Counted from the stretch's first letter, positions 45,690-57,748 are shown. The stretch is DNA of 64,000 nucleotides from Oasisia sp. SBJ-2009 (GCA_964017155.1 OZ024854.1:55775941-55839940); one strand, 5' to 3'. The notes: generated from the sequence alone by a model not told the origin. Translations and numbers: made by a program.

Positions 45690-46555
45690 CGGCGAGCGAG
45701 GTGGGAGAGTGAGGGAGGGTGGGATGGAGGGAGGTGGGAGAGTGAGGGAGGGTGGGATGGAGGGAGGGGAGAGAGGGAGAAGGAAAAAAAATCGACAGAG
45801 AGAGAGAGAGGAGGAGGAAGTGATTCGTGTTTGTGCGTGTGTACGTGCGTGCATCTGTCCGTGATTTCGTACTTCCGTGCGTGGGTCCGTACATGTATTT
45901 TGGATTTCGATCTTATTGTACACAGCGTATGTGGGGGACTAGGGCAGCATGCATTCGTCTGTGCGTGCATGTGTATATTTTGATTTCTTCAAAGTTCTGT
46001 ATTTATTTTACCAATTTGTTGGTCTAATTTACCTCAATAAGTGTTTATATTTGAGAAACGCAATACACCATAACCATAATATTTAATAACTCAAGATATG
46101 TTGTAATTACATAAATGTTATAAGCATATTTATACAAGCTTACACAAATTTGGTTCATGTACTAGTATTAGACAAAAGACCATCACTACATACAAACGTG
46201 TGTACTTACAGTAATTATTGTTCTACAAAAAAAACCACAGTCATATAACCTTTACAAATTGGGTTTTGTAGCTCCTATTACGACAATAATGTCGCTGTCA
46301 TACGAGCCACCATCATTTCATGGTGAAAAGTAATATGGTCCTTTATACAAGGTGTCTATCTCATGCTTATTTGGAAGTGTTTGTTTAAAATGAGAAAGTG
46401 TGTGGTGATGTGGATTTGTGCTAAATATAATGAACATAAAACATATTGTATTTATTGATTCAGTTGACATGTGTAACAGTTTGATAAAATTACATATATC
46501 ACTGTAGTTACTTAGCAAACAAATATATAACATATAAAGCCATGCAAACTGTGAG
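45190..46555. other. no gene; (GA)n and GGGAGGGTGGGAT-rich tracts
   Basis: 45616-45690 is (GA)n. 45700-45780 repeats GAGGGAGGGTGGGATGGAG twice (period 37). The rest is AT-rich and unassigned, possibly the tail of the LINE fragment that begins at 47100. Confidence 0.6.
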
Positions 46556-46559
46556 TGTA

Positions 46560-47100
46560 TATATTGTTATTGATTATATCAAGGCTGGATGTCATTTATA
46601 GTATGTGAAAGGCTGTTTCTAAGACATTTCATTGTAAATTCATGTTTACTTATAAAAGTATATATATATTATCTTTTACACGAAGATTATAAATGTGTAT
46701 GTTAACACTTGGTATAATTCGCCAGTTTAGCAAATATAGAGGTAATTGTTTATGAATATATTAAAAATAAAATTTTAATTCTTGAAACTTTAATATATCT
46801 TCTGCTTTAAGAAATGTTAATACTTTGATAAAAGGTTCCATATGAGAGTTATATTTATTTTAAGAGTATTATTCGCATGCTTGTAATTATATTTCTTTGA
46901 TATCCCCAAATCATAATACAGTCATTTATATGTGATGATGTAAAGGTGTTATATAATAACACTTTTATATTTAATGGTAATATACATGTTTTAATCTGTT
47001 TAGTGTGCCAATTATTTTGGAAATCTTATTTAATATTTTCTCCGTGTGTTTTCTCCAATTTAAATTAGTGTCTAAAGTCAGTCCCATAAAGTTAAATTAA
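46560..47100 (-). mobile_element. LINE RT C-terminal fragment
   Basis: Minus strand in several frames: MGLTLDTNLNWRKHTEKILN, KISKIIGTLNRLKHV, then DCIMIWGYQRN and KFQELKFYF, KQLPLYLLNWRIIPSVNIHI. This is the thumb and C-terminal end of a CR1/jockey-type ORF2, after the catalytic motifs. Frameshifts and stops make it dead. Further weak homology may extend to 46320. Confidence 0.65.
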
Positions 47101-47135
47101 TCTAGTCTTCACGCTTTCTCTCTCTCTCTCTCTCT

Positions 47136-47212
<77 letters not shown>
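47100..47212. repeat. (CT)n then (TA)n microsatellite
   Basis: TTTCTCTCTCTCTCTCTC at 47113-47136 leads directly into ~76 bp of TA ending at the foldback element. Confidence 0.95.
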
Positions 47213-47219
<7 letters not shown>

Positions 47220-47487
47220 GTGTCTTTGTGCGTGCCTAGACCCTACATACTCGAAGAATCTTTCGGTGTGTCTATTTGCAGTGGAGATAAAGAAGACAGT
47301 ATTGCTAATTAAACATACATACCATCCACACCCGAACGATTATCCTTCGTGCCGTTTCCACTCCGTCACCGGTGACGAAATATTTGCTTAATATATTGGG
47401 TAGCACGTCGTTTATGAAAAGAATACTAAGCTTAGTACTTTAATCCGTTGTGAGGATCATCGCTTTCGCAATATCGCATGCGTGTTG

Positions 47488-47490
<3 letters not shown>

Positions 47491-47573
<83 letters not shown>

Positions 47574-47600
47574 GTATATATATATACTAATATATATATG

Positions 47601-47682
<82 letters not shown>
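47491..47682. repeat. (TA)n tract in foldback loop
   Basis: TA alternation broken by a few CATA and GTATA steps and one CTAATA. Confidence 0.95.
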
Positions 47683-47687
<5 letters not shown>

Positions 47688-47966
47688 CAATGTTAGGTTC
47701 ATCAGAGACAACGAATTTTCACTTGCAGGTCAATTTCTCGTCCGTTGCTTACCTCAGTTGTCACCACGCACGCATGCGATATTGCGAAAGCGATGATCCT
47801 CACAACGGATTAAAGTACTAAGCTTAGTATTCTTTTCACAAACGACGTGCTACCGAATAGATTAAGCAAATATTTCGTCACCGGTGACGGAGTGGAAACG
47901 GCACGAAGGATAAACGTCGGGTGTGGATGGTAAGTATGTTTAATTAGCAATACTGTCTTCTTTATC

Positions 47967-49499
47967 CTGCAGAAGTATGGAAGCACGGAGGAGAAAATCT
48001 GTTCAGCAGACTGCACCAACTAATCACCAATGCCTGGGAGGTGGGTTCTGTACCACAAGCATGGAAGGATGCCAGCATTGTAACCATCTACAAGAAAGGT
48101 GATCGAACAGACTGTGGGAACTATAGAGGAATCTCTCTTCTTTCCATAGCGGGCAAGATCTTCGCGAGGATCCTCCTCAACAGACTATCTACTCACATAA
48201 CACCAGAGGTAGTTCCGGAGACACAATGTGGCTTCAGAGGTAACCGGAGCACCGTGGATATGATATTTTGTCTCCGACAACTACAAGAAAAGTGCATTGA
48301 GCAGGACCGACCACTGTACATGGTATTTGTCGACTTCAGCAATGCGTTTGATACAGTTGGGAGGACATGGCTATGGCAGGTACTGAGGAAGTATGGCTGC
48401 CCAGAGAAGTTCACAACAATGATCGAGGCACTACATACTGGAATGATGGCAAATGTTAGTGTTGAAGGAGAAGTCTCGGAATCGTTCAGTGTCACAAATG
48501 GGGTCAAGCAAGGTTGTGTACTGGCCCCCACGCTCTTCTCCATCTTCCTATCAGCAATGCTCGACGAGGCTTTCCGAGACATGGGGGATGGCATCTACAT
48601 ACAGTCCAGACAGAACGCTGACCTATTCAACGTCGCACACTTCAGAGCAAAGACCAAGACTACTCGGATACTGATGAGAGAGCTGCTATTCGCAGATGAC
48701 AGTGCACTGGTTGCACACTCTGCTGAAGAGATGCAGAAAATAGTGGATGCTTTCTCCGATGCGTCAAAGAAGTTCGGCCTGAAGATTAACATCAAGAAGA
48801 CCGAGGTGCTGTACCAATCCAACTCTACAAGAACCCGAGAGGAGGATATCATGGTTGATGGAAACAAGCTGAACTCTGTTCTAGAATTCACCTACCTCGG
48901 AAGCACTATATCAAGTGACGGATGCATTGACGACGAAATACAGAGGAGGATGGCCAAGGCTAGTGCATCTTTCGGCCGACTACGCCAGAGACTCTGGAAC
49001 AACCACCATGTGTCCATGCGGGTTAAAGGCAAGATATACCGTGCAATCGTGCTGTCCACCCTCCTATACGGAGCTGAGGCCTGGACAGTGTACAGAGGAC
49101 AGGTTAAAAAGCTATATGCCTTCATGATGCGACATCTGCGTTCGATCATGAGGATAACCTGGATAGACAAAGTGACAAACAAGGAAATACTAGAACGAAC
49201 AGGGCTGCCATCTATGGAAGATCTTCTGATCAGAAAGAATCTCCGGTGGACTGGACACCTCATGAGGATGTCACCAGACAGGCTACCGAAGCAGGTTCTC
49301 TACTCTCAACTGTCTTCTGGTCAGAGAAAGAGAGGGCGCCCTCGTCTCCGGTTCAAAGATACCATCAAGAGAAATCTAAAGATGAGAGACATAAAGATTG
49401 ACTCATGGACATCACTCTCACAGCAGAGAGACAAATGGAGAGCAAGAGTCAAGTGATGGAAGCAGTCTTTGTCGCTTCGCGACCGACAGCACGATGATG
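47967..49499 (+). mobile_element. 5'-truncated LINE with 15-bp target duplication
   Basis: ACTGTCTTCTTTATC stands at 47952-47966 and again at 49500-49514, directly on both sides of a 1,533-bp insert that starts within an RT frame and ends with a short 3' UTR, GACAGCACGATGATG. This is target-primed insertion with 5' truncation. The host sequence is the right arm of the foldback element; the left arm shows it without the insertion. Confidence 0.92.
47969..49456 (+). CDS. LINE reverse transcriptase, partial, open
   Basis: A single open frame of 495 codons from the insertion edge to a TGA. It starts in the RT fingers (AEVWKHGGENLFSRLHQL, VPQAWKDASIVTIYKKGD), then NYRGISLLSIAGKIFARIL, ETQCGFRGNRSTVDMIF, MVFVDFSNAFDTV (first catalytic Asp), VTNGVKQGCVLAPTLFSIF, LLFADDSALVAHS (FADD), EFTYLGSTISSDG and the C-terminal LRWTGHLMRMSPDRLPKQVL with GQRKRGRPRLRFKD. 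The endonuclease is missing. No stop or frameshift is present, so the insertion is recent, but with no 5' part it cannot move by itself. The clade is not assigned. Confidence 0.9.
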   Translation, partial: AEVWKHGGENLFSRLHQLITNAWEVGSVPQAWKDASIVTIYKKGDRTDCGNYRGISLLSIAGKIFARILLNRLSTHITPEVVPETQCGFRGNRSTVDMIFCLRQLQEKCIEQDRPLYMVFVDFSNAFDTVGRTWLWQVLRKYGCPEKFTTMIEALHTGMMANVSVEGEVSESFSVTNGVKQGCVLAPTLFSIFLSAMLDEAFRDMGDGIYIQSRQNADLFNVAHFRAKTKTTRILMRELLFADDSALVAHSAEEMQKIVDAFSDASKKFGLKINIKKTEVLYQSNSTRTREEDIMVDGNKLNSVLEFTYLGSTISSDGCIDDEIQRRMAKASASFGRLRQRLWNNHHVSMRVKGKIYRAIVLSTLLYGAEAWTVYRGQVKKLYAFMMRHLRSIMRITWIDKVTNKEILERTGLPSMEDLLIRKNLRWTGHLMRMSPDRLPKQVLYSQLSSGQRKRGRPRLRFKDTIKRNLKMRDIKIDSWTSLSQQRDKWRARVK

Positions 49500-49599
49500 A
49501 CTGTCTTCTTTATCTCCACTGCAAATAGACACACCGAAACATTCTTCGAGTATGTAGAGTCTAGGCACGCACAAAGACACTTTCATGAATCCACGTCGG

Positions 49600-50165
49600 A
49601 TTGAGTCCACATTGTATTGCTAAGCAGCTATCGCATGGTACCTTTTTATTTATTCTGGTCTGTATCCGATTTCTAAAATAAGCTATTTGTAGAATTACCA
49701 GATGATAACGAAACCTAAAAACCCTGGCAGACCAATTCAATCGAATATCATCTCTGTCTCTCTTCTCCTAAACTGACTACTGTCAACTGTTTTTATTGTT
49801 GTTGTTGTTGTTGAAATTATACACGACAAAGAGTATTCATCTGTGTTAATGTCATTGTGTGGTTTCCAAAGCGCCATGGTAATGTCAACTTCTGAAGCGT
49901 TGAAAAGTTACCAGGCTGAAGTCAAGTAAAATGTAAGTAGGTGCTACAGGGCATTTCATCAAACGCAATTTACTCGCCGCGAAAACCGATTGTAGGCAAA
50001 TGACAGGATGCTGAATGCTAGCGATGTCAGTTGTTACTCGCGTTTTATCTGACAAATGAGAAATGTCTCCAGTCATAGCAATCATTCTGATACAGTTTAA
50101 AAAAGTAAATAATGTATATTTCGGCAGTGACAAAACTGCAACATTCTAGAACACATTTAATTATT

Positions 50166-50241
<76 letters not shown>

Positions 50242-50320
50242 TAGGAGCTGGCATCTTTGGCTGATTGTGCGTTACTAAGATGTGCTAGTGACGATATGTT
50301 GATCTATGACGAGTTTTGTG
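49600..50320. other. no gene recognised; (TA)n at 50170-50238
   Basis: Unassigned sequence upstream of the galaxin-like gene. A 69-bp TA tract ends about 90 bp before the proposed start codon, in the promoter or 5' UTR. (GTT)n at 49798-49812. Confidence 0.5.
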
Positions 50321-50325
50321 TCACC

Positions 50326-51034
50326 ATGTGTATGATAGTTACCGTTACTTGTTGTAGGATTGGTAAACTCGTCGTGTTGTTGTTGGTCGTTGCCTTAGTG
50401 GCGCTGGCGAATGCTGGGATGAGCAGTGAGTCACGATTGCACATAAATACTTGCACTTGCAGAAAGAACAAGAAAGACACGGACACGCTCAAATAGTAAT
50501 TGCCTTTAGTGTGGCTATTCTAGTGCTGTAGCTTAGCGTCTAGGTTTTCGTAGCAGCTAGGTAACTACTTTTATTAAAACGCGAACTGAGTGCATGTTTC
50601 CCCTCCTAGTATACGGCATCTCTATAAACAACACCCTAACATATCCGACCCTTGACAGCGTGCAGATACTGAATACTTTATGAACTTACGAACATACATG
50701 TCAGATTTCTCGAAACAGTTTTAGCGTGTGTTTGTTTGAGAACAAGACAAGCATCATCAAACTGAAGCTCTACAGACACAATTCTAATAGCTGATCATTG
50801 CAGGGAAGGGGAATGGTGTTATTATGAGGAATACTTGGCATGAGATGAGCATTGCTTGCATGATTTCTTGCAGTATGCGGCGGACAATTCTACTACACGA
50901 ATTCGTGGATATATTGCTATGGCAAGTTCCACTTCAAGCATTCCAATACCGCATGCTGTGGAACCGCTGCATACAACACCATACTCAATAAGTGCTGCAG
51001 GGGGAGGGGTGTCCCCAAGTCCAGGCGTTGCTGA
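50326..51034 (+). CDS. galaxin-like small secreted cysteine-rich protein, two exons
   Basis: Exon 1, 50326-50425, starts at a CACCATG and encodes a signal peptide: IGKLVVLLLVVALVALANA, cleavage expected after ANA. It ends at AGCA/GTGAGT in phase 1. Exon 2, 50874-51034, follows TTTCTTGCAG and opens in the matching phase: CGGQFYYTNSWIYCYGKFHF, then NTACCGTAAYNTILNKCC and GVPKSRRC before TGA. CGGxxY, CCGTxAYN and CC with even spacing are the galaxin repeat, here one full unit and part of another, in an 86-residue protein with nine cysteines after the signal. Galaxins are secreted matrix proteins of coral skeletons; related short forms occur in molluscs, some in host-microbe contact. The role here is unknown. 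A polyadenylation signal follows at 51128. The intron is 448 bp. Confidence 0.8.
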
Positions 51035-51290
51035 GGCGTCTCGACACGACTCCCGTTTGCGGTTCTCGTACAGTAAATCTGTCACTCGTTGTTTGTCAGA
51101 TGGAAACGTTTCGACAATGTGACATGCAATAAAATATTTAATTGATCAACTTTGAGCAAGGTTGTGGCTTCATGTGCTTTGTTAAATAATGCAATTTTTA
51201 TTAGACTAGAATTCGCATACACATTATGAAACTTATATATACGTACTGCACACCATAGTGTGTGTTTGCAAGTGGGCTCACATCTGTATT
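50725..51290 (+). repeat. segment duplicated in inverse orientation at 57180-57755
   Basis: Homology covers the end of the galaxin intron (GAGAACAAGACAAGCATCAT), exon 2, the 3' UTR and about 150 bp beyond (GACTAGAATTCGCATACA, GTACTGCACACCA). Its other copy is on the minus strand. Microsatellites border the second copy on both sides. Confidence 0.9.
51128..51133 (+). promoter_or_regulatory. polyadenylation signal of galaxin-like gene
   Basis: AATAAA 94 bp after the stop codon, followed by a GT-rich stretch (AAGGTTGTGGCTTCATGTG). Conserved in the inverted copy at 57339-57344. Confidence 0.75.
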
Positions 51291-52257
51291 TCTTCTGAGC
51301 AGTGTAAACAGAACTTTTTCAGTGTCAATGGCATTGACATGGACTGCGCACAACGCCATATTACCTCGTTGTCAAGCACGATTGATGCAATCCACATGGA
51401 CACGGATAGATCAAATCGTAAAGTTACAAAGACGAGTGTATATTCTTACTAATTGACCTACAGGGTACAGCACGGAAATTCACATCACAGTCAAACACAA
51501 CTGCTGACCAACTACACAGCCAACGGTGACGCAGGAACGAGTCTTTCCCCACAGACAAGCATGGCAAATTACCACAGACAATAACTAAAAGCGCGCAGAC
51601 ATCTTACTTGCCTAAATGAGCGACAAGGTAGTCCTCGTAGTTTGTATAGGAATCTAACAAGCCCCGATTACCGAAACAAATTCAGTGTCCCTAATAAAAC
51701 CGCTAAGGCCAGTCAGACTACTGTGTTAACAGCGAGGACCACATCGTTGCTTATTTTCTTCATTTATGTAGACGGTCAGTACTCGTGTTTTATTACTTCT
51801 TGTAAGTAAGCTTTTCGTCATAGTCTGTGGGATGTTTGCGTACCCTTGTGTGCTTGTATGAGAATTAACAATTGGTGTGTTTTGTGTGTATGGGTGTGCG
51901 TGCATGCGGATGCGAGCGTACACATGTTGGTGATGGTGTTTGATGATGACGGCTTGCGTGCGAGCGTGCATGCATGCTTGCGAGGGCACCAGCACTCATG
52001 CGTTGATGTTAAGCTAAGACTTCTCCATATATTGGCATGGTCCAGCACCCCACGGTGCGTGACTGAAGAAATATTTCCCTCCGTTCATCCTTGTGTGCGT
52101 AATGTGAGCCTGCAAGAAGTCATACGAACAATGCTCGCTTAGCTCACTTCATGCCAACATCATAATAAACGTCGCTCTACTGTTTAGTAATCAAGAAAAC
52201 TGTTTCCTCACTGCAAGCCCACGTCATCAGTCTAGATCTTCAAGTTGATGATGATTT
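51291..52257. other. no gene recognised
   Basis: Unassigned; short TG/CA-rich runs at 51860-51990. No further galaxin-type exon found here. Confidence 0.5.
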
Positions 52258-52546
52258 ATGGAGTTATCCAACAAAACAAACAATTGCTATATGAATGTTA
52301 AAAAAATACGAATACCTTTTTTGTTTTGCTTTGCATTGCATTGCTTCGCTTCGCTTCGCTTCGCTTCGCTTCGCTTCGCTTCGCTTCGCTTCGCTTCGCT
52401 TCGCTTCGCTTCGATTCGATTCGCTTCGATTCGATTCGCTTCGCTTCGCTTCGCTTCGCTTCGCTTCGCTTCGATTCGATTCGCTTCGCTTCGCTTCGCT
52501 TCGCTTCGATTCGATTCGCTTCGCTTCGCTTCGCTTCGCTTCGCTT
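52258..52546. repeat. pentanucleotide array (TTCGC)n with paralogous left flank
   Basis: 52346-52546 is TTCGC in tandem with scattered TTCGA variants, about 40 units. The 60 bp before it (CAACAAAACAAACAATTGCT, ATATGAATGTTAAAA) match 52933-52987, which precede the CCTGC array. The junction holds TTTTGCTTTGCATTGC, an apparent earlier TTTGC repeat. Confidence 0.95.
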
Positions 52547-52609
52547 TGTTTTGTATTATTTTGTAAAACAATACCGTGTCTGTAAACTTACGGTGTCTAT
52601 CAACTTGCC

Positions 52610-52770
52610 GATACACACGGACACGCGCGGACACGCACACACACACATACACACTCACACACATACACTCACGCGTGCGCACCCACTCACACACACATAC
52701 ACACGCACAAACACACACATACACACACACTAAAACACACAAATATACACACACAGACACAGACACGCAT
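52610..52770. repeat. imperfect (CA)n-rich tract
   Basis: ACACAC runs mixed with CGCG, CTCAC and ATAC steps. Confidence 0.85.
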
Positions 52771-52774
52771 GCGC

Positions 52775-52930
52775 GTACATACTGGATATGGTAGCGACGC
52801 GGGAACTACAATTTTGTATTGCCGGAATACCTGTGTGACCTACATACTGGACATGGTAGGGTTAGGGTTAGGGCGTGAACTACAATTTTGTATAGCCGGA
52901 AGACCTATGTGACATACATATTGGATATGT
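52775..52930. repeat. ~75-bp tandem repeat, two to three units, with (TTAGGG)3-like insert
   Basis: CATACTGGATATGGTAG, GAACTACAATTTTGTAT, GCCGGAATACCTGTGTGAC recurs from 52840 and begins a third time at 52914. The second unit holds GGGTTAGGGTTAGGGCG. Confidence 0.8.
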
Positions 52931-53560
52931 AGTTCTCCAACGAAACAAACAGTTGCTATATGAAGGTTAAAACATCCGAATACATTTTTTCTGCCCTGCC
53001 CTGCCCTGCCCTGCCCTGCCCTGCCCTGCCCTGCCCTGCCCTGCCCTGCCCTGCCCTGCCCTGCCCTGCCCTGCCCTGCCCTGCCCTGCCCTGCCCTGCC
53101 CTGCCCTGCCCTGCCCTGCCCTGCCCTGCCCTGCCCTGCCCTGCCCTGCCCTGCCCTGCCCTGCCCTGCCCTGCCCTGCCCTGCCCTGCCCTGCCCTGCC
53201 CTGCCCTGCCCTGCCCTGCCCTGCCCTGCCCTGCCCTGCCCTGCCCTGCCCTGCCCTGCCCTGCCCTGCCCTGCCCTGCCCTGCCCTGCCCTGCCCTGCC
53301 CTGCCCTGCCCTGCCCTGCCCTGCCCTGCCCTGCCCTGCCCTGCCCTGCCCTGCCCTGCCCTGCCCTGCCCTGCCCTGCCCTGCCCTGCCCTGCCCTGCC
53401 CTGCCCTGCCCTGCCCTGCCCTGCCCTGCCCTGCCCTGCCCTGCCCTGCCCTGCCCTGCCCTGCCCTGCCCTGCCCTGCCCTGCCCTGCCCTGCCCTGCC
53501 CTGCCCTGCCCTGCCCTGCCCTGCCCTGCCCTGCGCTGCCCTGCCCTGCTTTGCTTTGCC
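52931..53560. repeat. pentanucleotide array (CCTGC)n, ~113 units
   Basis: 52991-53560 is CCTGC repeated with one CGCTG variant and two TTTGC units at the end. The left flank (CAACGAAACAAACAGTTGCT) is paralogous to the flank at 52265. Long open frames on both strands (PCPAL, AGQGR) follow from the five-base unit and are not genes. Confidence 0.97.
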
Positions 53561-53659
53561 ACCATATGAATAAACGTGCCAAGACTTGTCTGGCTAGGGA
53601 AACTACGTCACTGTTACATACTATTACTACTCATCAACCGACATAACTAATTAATCTGC

Positions 53660-54020
53660 TACATTTCTCTGATATATCCAGGACCCTTAGATCATCCGTT
53701 TCCGAATAGCTGTTTGTTCCTAAAACTAAGCTGAATATTGGCAAAGATGCTTTTTCTATTGCTGCGCCATCAATTAGAAATGAATTCCATATTACGATTA
53801 AATCTTCTGAAACTGTAGAAACCTTTCGTAAAAAAGAAAACATATTTGTTTGGAATTGCTTTTCCACAATGAATTTTCGGCGGTTCTATACTCCAATGAC
53901 AATTGTTGCCTGTCCCCGTATATGACTACCCAAATTGTTTGATTGTTGCGCCTCTGAGCTTGATTTTTAAAGGATATAGGCGCTATAGAAGTATTACAAC
54001 TATTATAATAATAATTATTA
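53660..54020 (+). mobile_element. LINE 3' end fragment
   Basis: LFVPKTKLNIGKDAFSIAAP with one frame change, then SIRNEFHITIKSSETVETFR and KKENIF is the typical last stretch of CR1/L2-type ORF2. A short 3' UTR follows with GATATAGGCGCTATAGAAGT and an ATT-rich tail. Everything upstream is missing. Confidence 0.75.
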
Positions 54021-54100
54021 TTCCCCCAGTTCGCTTAAATATTTTGTATTTGAAGCATTGTATATATGATGTATAATGTATGTTGTTGAGAATAAATAGT

Positions 54101-55136
<1,036 letters not shown>

Positions 55137-55289
55137 CGTCAATTACATAAATTAATATTTGCATCTCAAAATCTGTAATTACTAAGTATGATGCTAAAAT
55201 AAGGAATAATAAATATAACATGTGTATAAAGCCGTAGTCATATGGCGGAATGTATTAAAATTCACATACCCAACTACCACTCGCACGAA

Positions 55290-55414
55290 TGCCACAAACA
55301 CACGCACGCGCACACACATGCACACTCTCGTACGCACGCACGCGCACACGCACGCACACGCATGCACACGCACGCTCGCTCGCACGCACGCACGCGCGCG
55401 CACACACACACACA

Positions 55415-55480
<66 letters not shown>
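55290..55480. repeat. (CA)n with CGCA variants
   Basis: CACGCACGCGCACACGCACG mixture at 55297-55400, then pure CA to 55478. Confidence 0.95.
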
Positions 55481-55871
55481 GACACATAAATGGAAGCACA
55501 CAGATACCTAACCCCAACGATCATTAATACTAAGCTATTGGAAAATGTTTGCACAACATATATCATTACATTTTTTAGGAAAGAATTATGTCAACGTACA
55601 TATTTCGACCTTTTTTAATAAATATATTTGACATTAGGTAGGCGCAGAGAAGACGCAGATACACCAGTCCACGATCGTAAAAAATTACGACGCTGGTCAA
55701 CTGTTCGACAGTGAGTGAAGCTTTGATTTATTGCGTACAATCATCTTGTATTATCAAGTGTTTTGAATATAATGCTTCTGATCGTTTTGCATCTTGCATA
55801 CAGCACTCGTGGCATAAGCTATCTCGTCCTGTACACAGCGAATCACTGCTGCTCTCCTCCAGCTTCGGCCC

Positions 55872-56005
55872 CTGGTTGGTTGGTTGGTTGGTTGATTGGC
55901 TGTGGTTGATTGGTTGATTGGTTGTGGTTGGTTGGTTGGTTGGTTGATTCGTTGGTTCGTTTTTTTGGTTGGTTGGTTGGTTGGATGGTTGGTTGTTTGG
56001 TTGGA
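55872..56005. repeat. imperfect (GGTT)n tract
   Basis: GGTTGGTTGGTTGATTGG and variants. No gene is visible from 55500 to 56790 apart from this. Confidence 0.9.
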
Positions 56006-56799
56006 TGACTAGAGAAAATGACTGTTGCGTGTTTCATAGGGCATTCGTTTTAAACCTGACCATCGACGACTGCATAGATTAAATTTCATATTATATATTC
56101 GGCAGTTGCTGCGTACCGTTCTCAAAGAAGCGATAAATGGAAACCAGGTCTGACAGCGCACGGCGGCGGCGATTCGGTCTGGAAGCAGACAGGCAACTTT
56201 TCGTGAATCTAAGTGGCAACAAGTGCACTGCAGTTCAAAAAGCACGAAGCACTGTGACATGCCTCGTTTACGAAACAGTACCATCATGTGAATGTTTCAC
56301 AGGCCGGTGTACCGCAATACAACTGTATATGTATCTTCGGTTTAATTAGTTAGCACTAGCCCTGCATTTTAATGGTAAGAAGTAGAAATGACGAGTTTCG
56401 CCATGTTCGCTTAGTCTTAGATCAACGAAGACGCCATCTTTCTGCACGTAGTAGCTAGTAGGCGAGCGGCAGAACCACCTGACAGACCGATTAAAATGAT
56501 TTCCAATGATATAGAATTTAGGTGCATGTTGGGAGCCATTTAAACTCCTAAAATAACGCACTTTTTGAAGATATGCCCTAGGATTCTATAGCTATAAGAT
56601 CCTTGATATGCCTGTCGCCTATATAAATGCTTCGGCAACTATGCGATCGATATATGGCGCTTCGGCCGTCGACGTGACGTCACAGTGGGCTTGACGCCTT
56701 CCAGGTTGGCGCCTTTACAACGCCATCGTGCTGCGTCGCGCCGCCTACCGCTGCATGGCTAGATACACCTGCATGTTTTAATATGTAAACTTGAAAGTA

Positions 56800-57170
56800 T
56801 TAGTGTGTGTGAGTGTGCGTGTGCGTGTTTGTGTGTGTCTGTGTATGAGAGTGCGTATGTATGTGTGTACGTGTATGTCTGTGTTTGTGTGAGAGTGTGT
56901 GTGAGTGTGTGTATATGTGTGAGTGTGTATGTGTGTGATTGTGTGATTATGTATGTGTTTTTGTGTGTGTATGTTTGTATGTGTGGGAATAGGTGTGTGT
57001 ACGTGTGAGTGTGTATGTGTTAGTATGTACATATGTGTGTTTATGTATGAGAGAATGTGTTTGTATGTGTGAGTGTGTGTGAGTGTGTGTCTGTGTGTGT
57101 ATTTCTCTGTGTTTGTGTGTGTTTGTGTGTGTGTGCATGTGTGTCGATGGGTGTGCGTGAGTGTGTGTAT
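56800..57170. repeat. imperfect (GT)n-rich tract
   Basis: About 370 bp of GTGTGT with AT, AGT and GC interruptions, next to the duplicated galaxin segment. Confidence 0.9.
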
Positions 57171-57437
57171 TTGCATGCGTAAATACATATATGAGCACAC
57201 TTCCAAACACACAATGTGGCGTGCAGTACGTATATATAAGTTTCATAATATGTATGCGAATTCTAGTCTAATAAAAATTGCATTAATTAACAAAACACAT
57301 GAAGACACAACCTTGCTCGAAGGTGATCACTTAAATTCTTTATTGCATGTCACATTGTCGAAATGTTTACATCTGACAAACAACGAGTGACAGATTTACT
57401 GTACGACAACCGCAAACGGGAGTCGTGTCGAGACGCC

Positions 57438-57598
57438 TCAGCAACGCCTGGACTTGGGGACAACCCTTCCCCTGCAGCACTTATTGAGTACGGTGTTGTA
57501 TGCAGCGGTTCCACAGCATGCGGTATTGGAATGCTTGAAGTGGAGCTTGCCATAGGAACAGGTCCGCGAATTCGTGCTGTAGAAGCGCCTGCCGCATT
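57438..57598 (-). CDS. second galaxin-like exon, inverted copy, exon 1 not found
   Basis: Minus strand, after TTTCTTCTAG, in the same phase as the first copy: CGRRFYSTNSRTCSYGKLHF, NTACCGTAAYNTVLNKCC and VVPKSRRC before TGA. All 52 codons are open and eight cysteines are kept, with one added and one lost (SWIYCY becomes SRTCSY), so the residues changed without breaking the frame. An AATAAA is kept at 57339-57344. Homology to the first gene's intron goes on to about 57755 and then meets a (CA)n/(TA)n tract; no signal-peptide exon is seen beyond it up to about 58,600. It may be an orphan exon, or exon 1 may lie further right. Intact coding after visible divergence suggests constraint, but that is inference. 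Confidence 0.65.
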
Positions 57599-57748
57599 CT
57601 AGAAGAAAGCATGCAACCAATGCTCACCTCATACCAAGTATACTTCATAATAAAACCGTTTGTCTGTCATTAAGTCTCCTTCCCTGCAATGATCTACAAT
57701 CAGTATTGTGTCTGTAGAGCTTCAAGTTGATTATGTTTATCTTGTTCT

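Larger units (their letters stand above)
47213..49592. mobile_element. foldback element with ~275-bp arms, split by a LINE
   Basis: Left arm 47213-47490 (ATGAAAGTGTCTTTGTGCGT to CGCATGCGTG). The right arm pairs with it in two pieces, 47767-47966 (GCATGCGATATTGCG to CTGTCTTCTTTATC) and 49500-49592 (CTGTCTTCTTTATCTCCACT to AAAGACACTTTCAT), because a LINE has been inserted at 47967-49499. The loop, 47491-47766, is mostly TA. With the LINE removed, the element is about 830 bp and would form a long hairpin. It has no coding capacity. Outer target duplication not determined. Confidence 0.85.

Noticed and set aside
52287..52766. Minus-strand frame with SEAKRSEAKR repeats
   Set aside because: Reading of the TTCGC pentamer array.
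52856..52873. Telomere-like GGGTTAGGGTTAGGG
   Set aside because: Only about three units inside a local tandem repeat; too short to mark a telomere or fusion.
52840..53646. Frames of 208-241 codons made of PCPAL or AGQGR
   Set aside because: The five-base CCTGC unit contains no stop in any frame; the frames are a by-product of the array.
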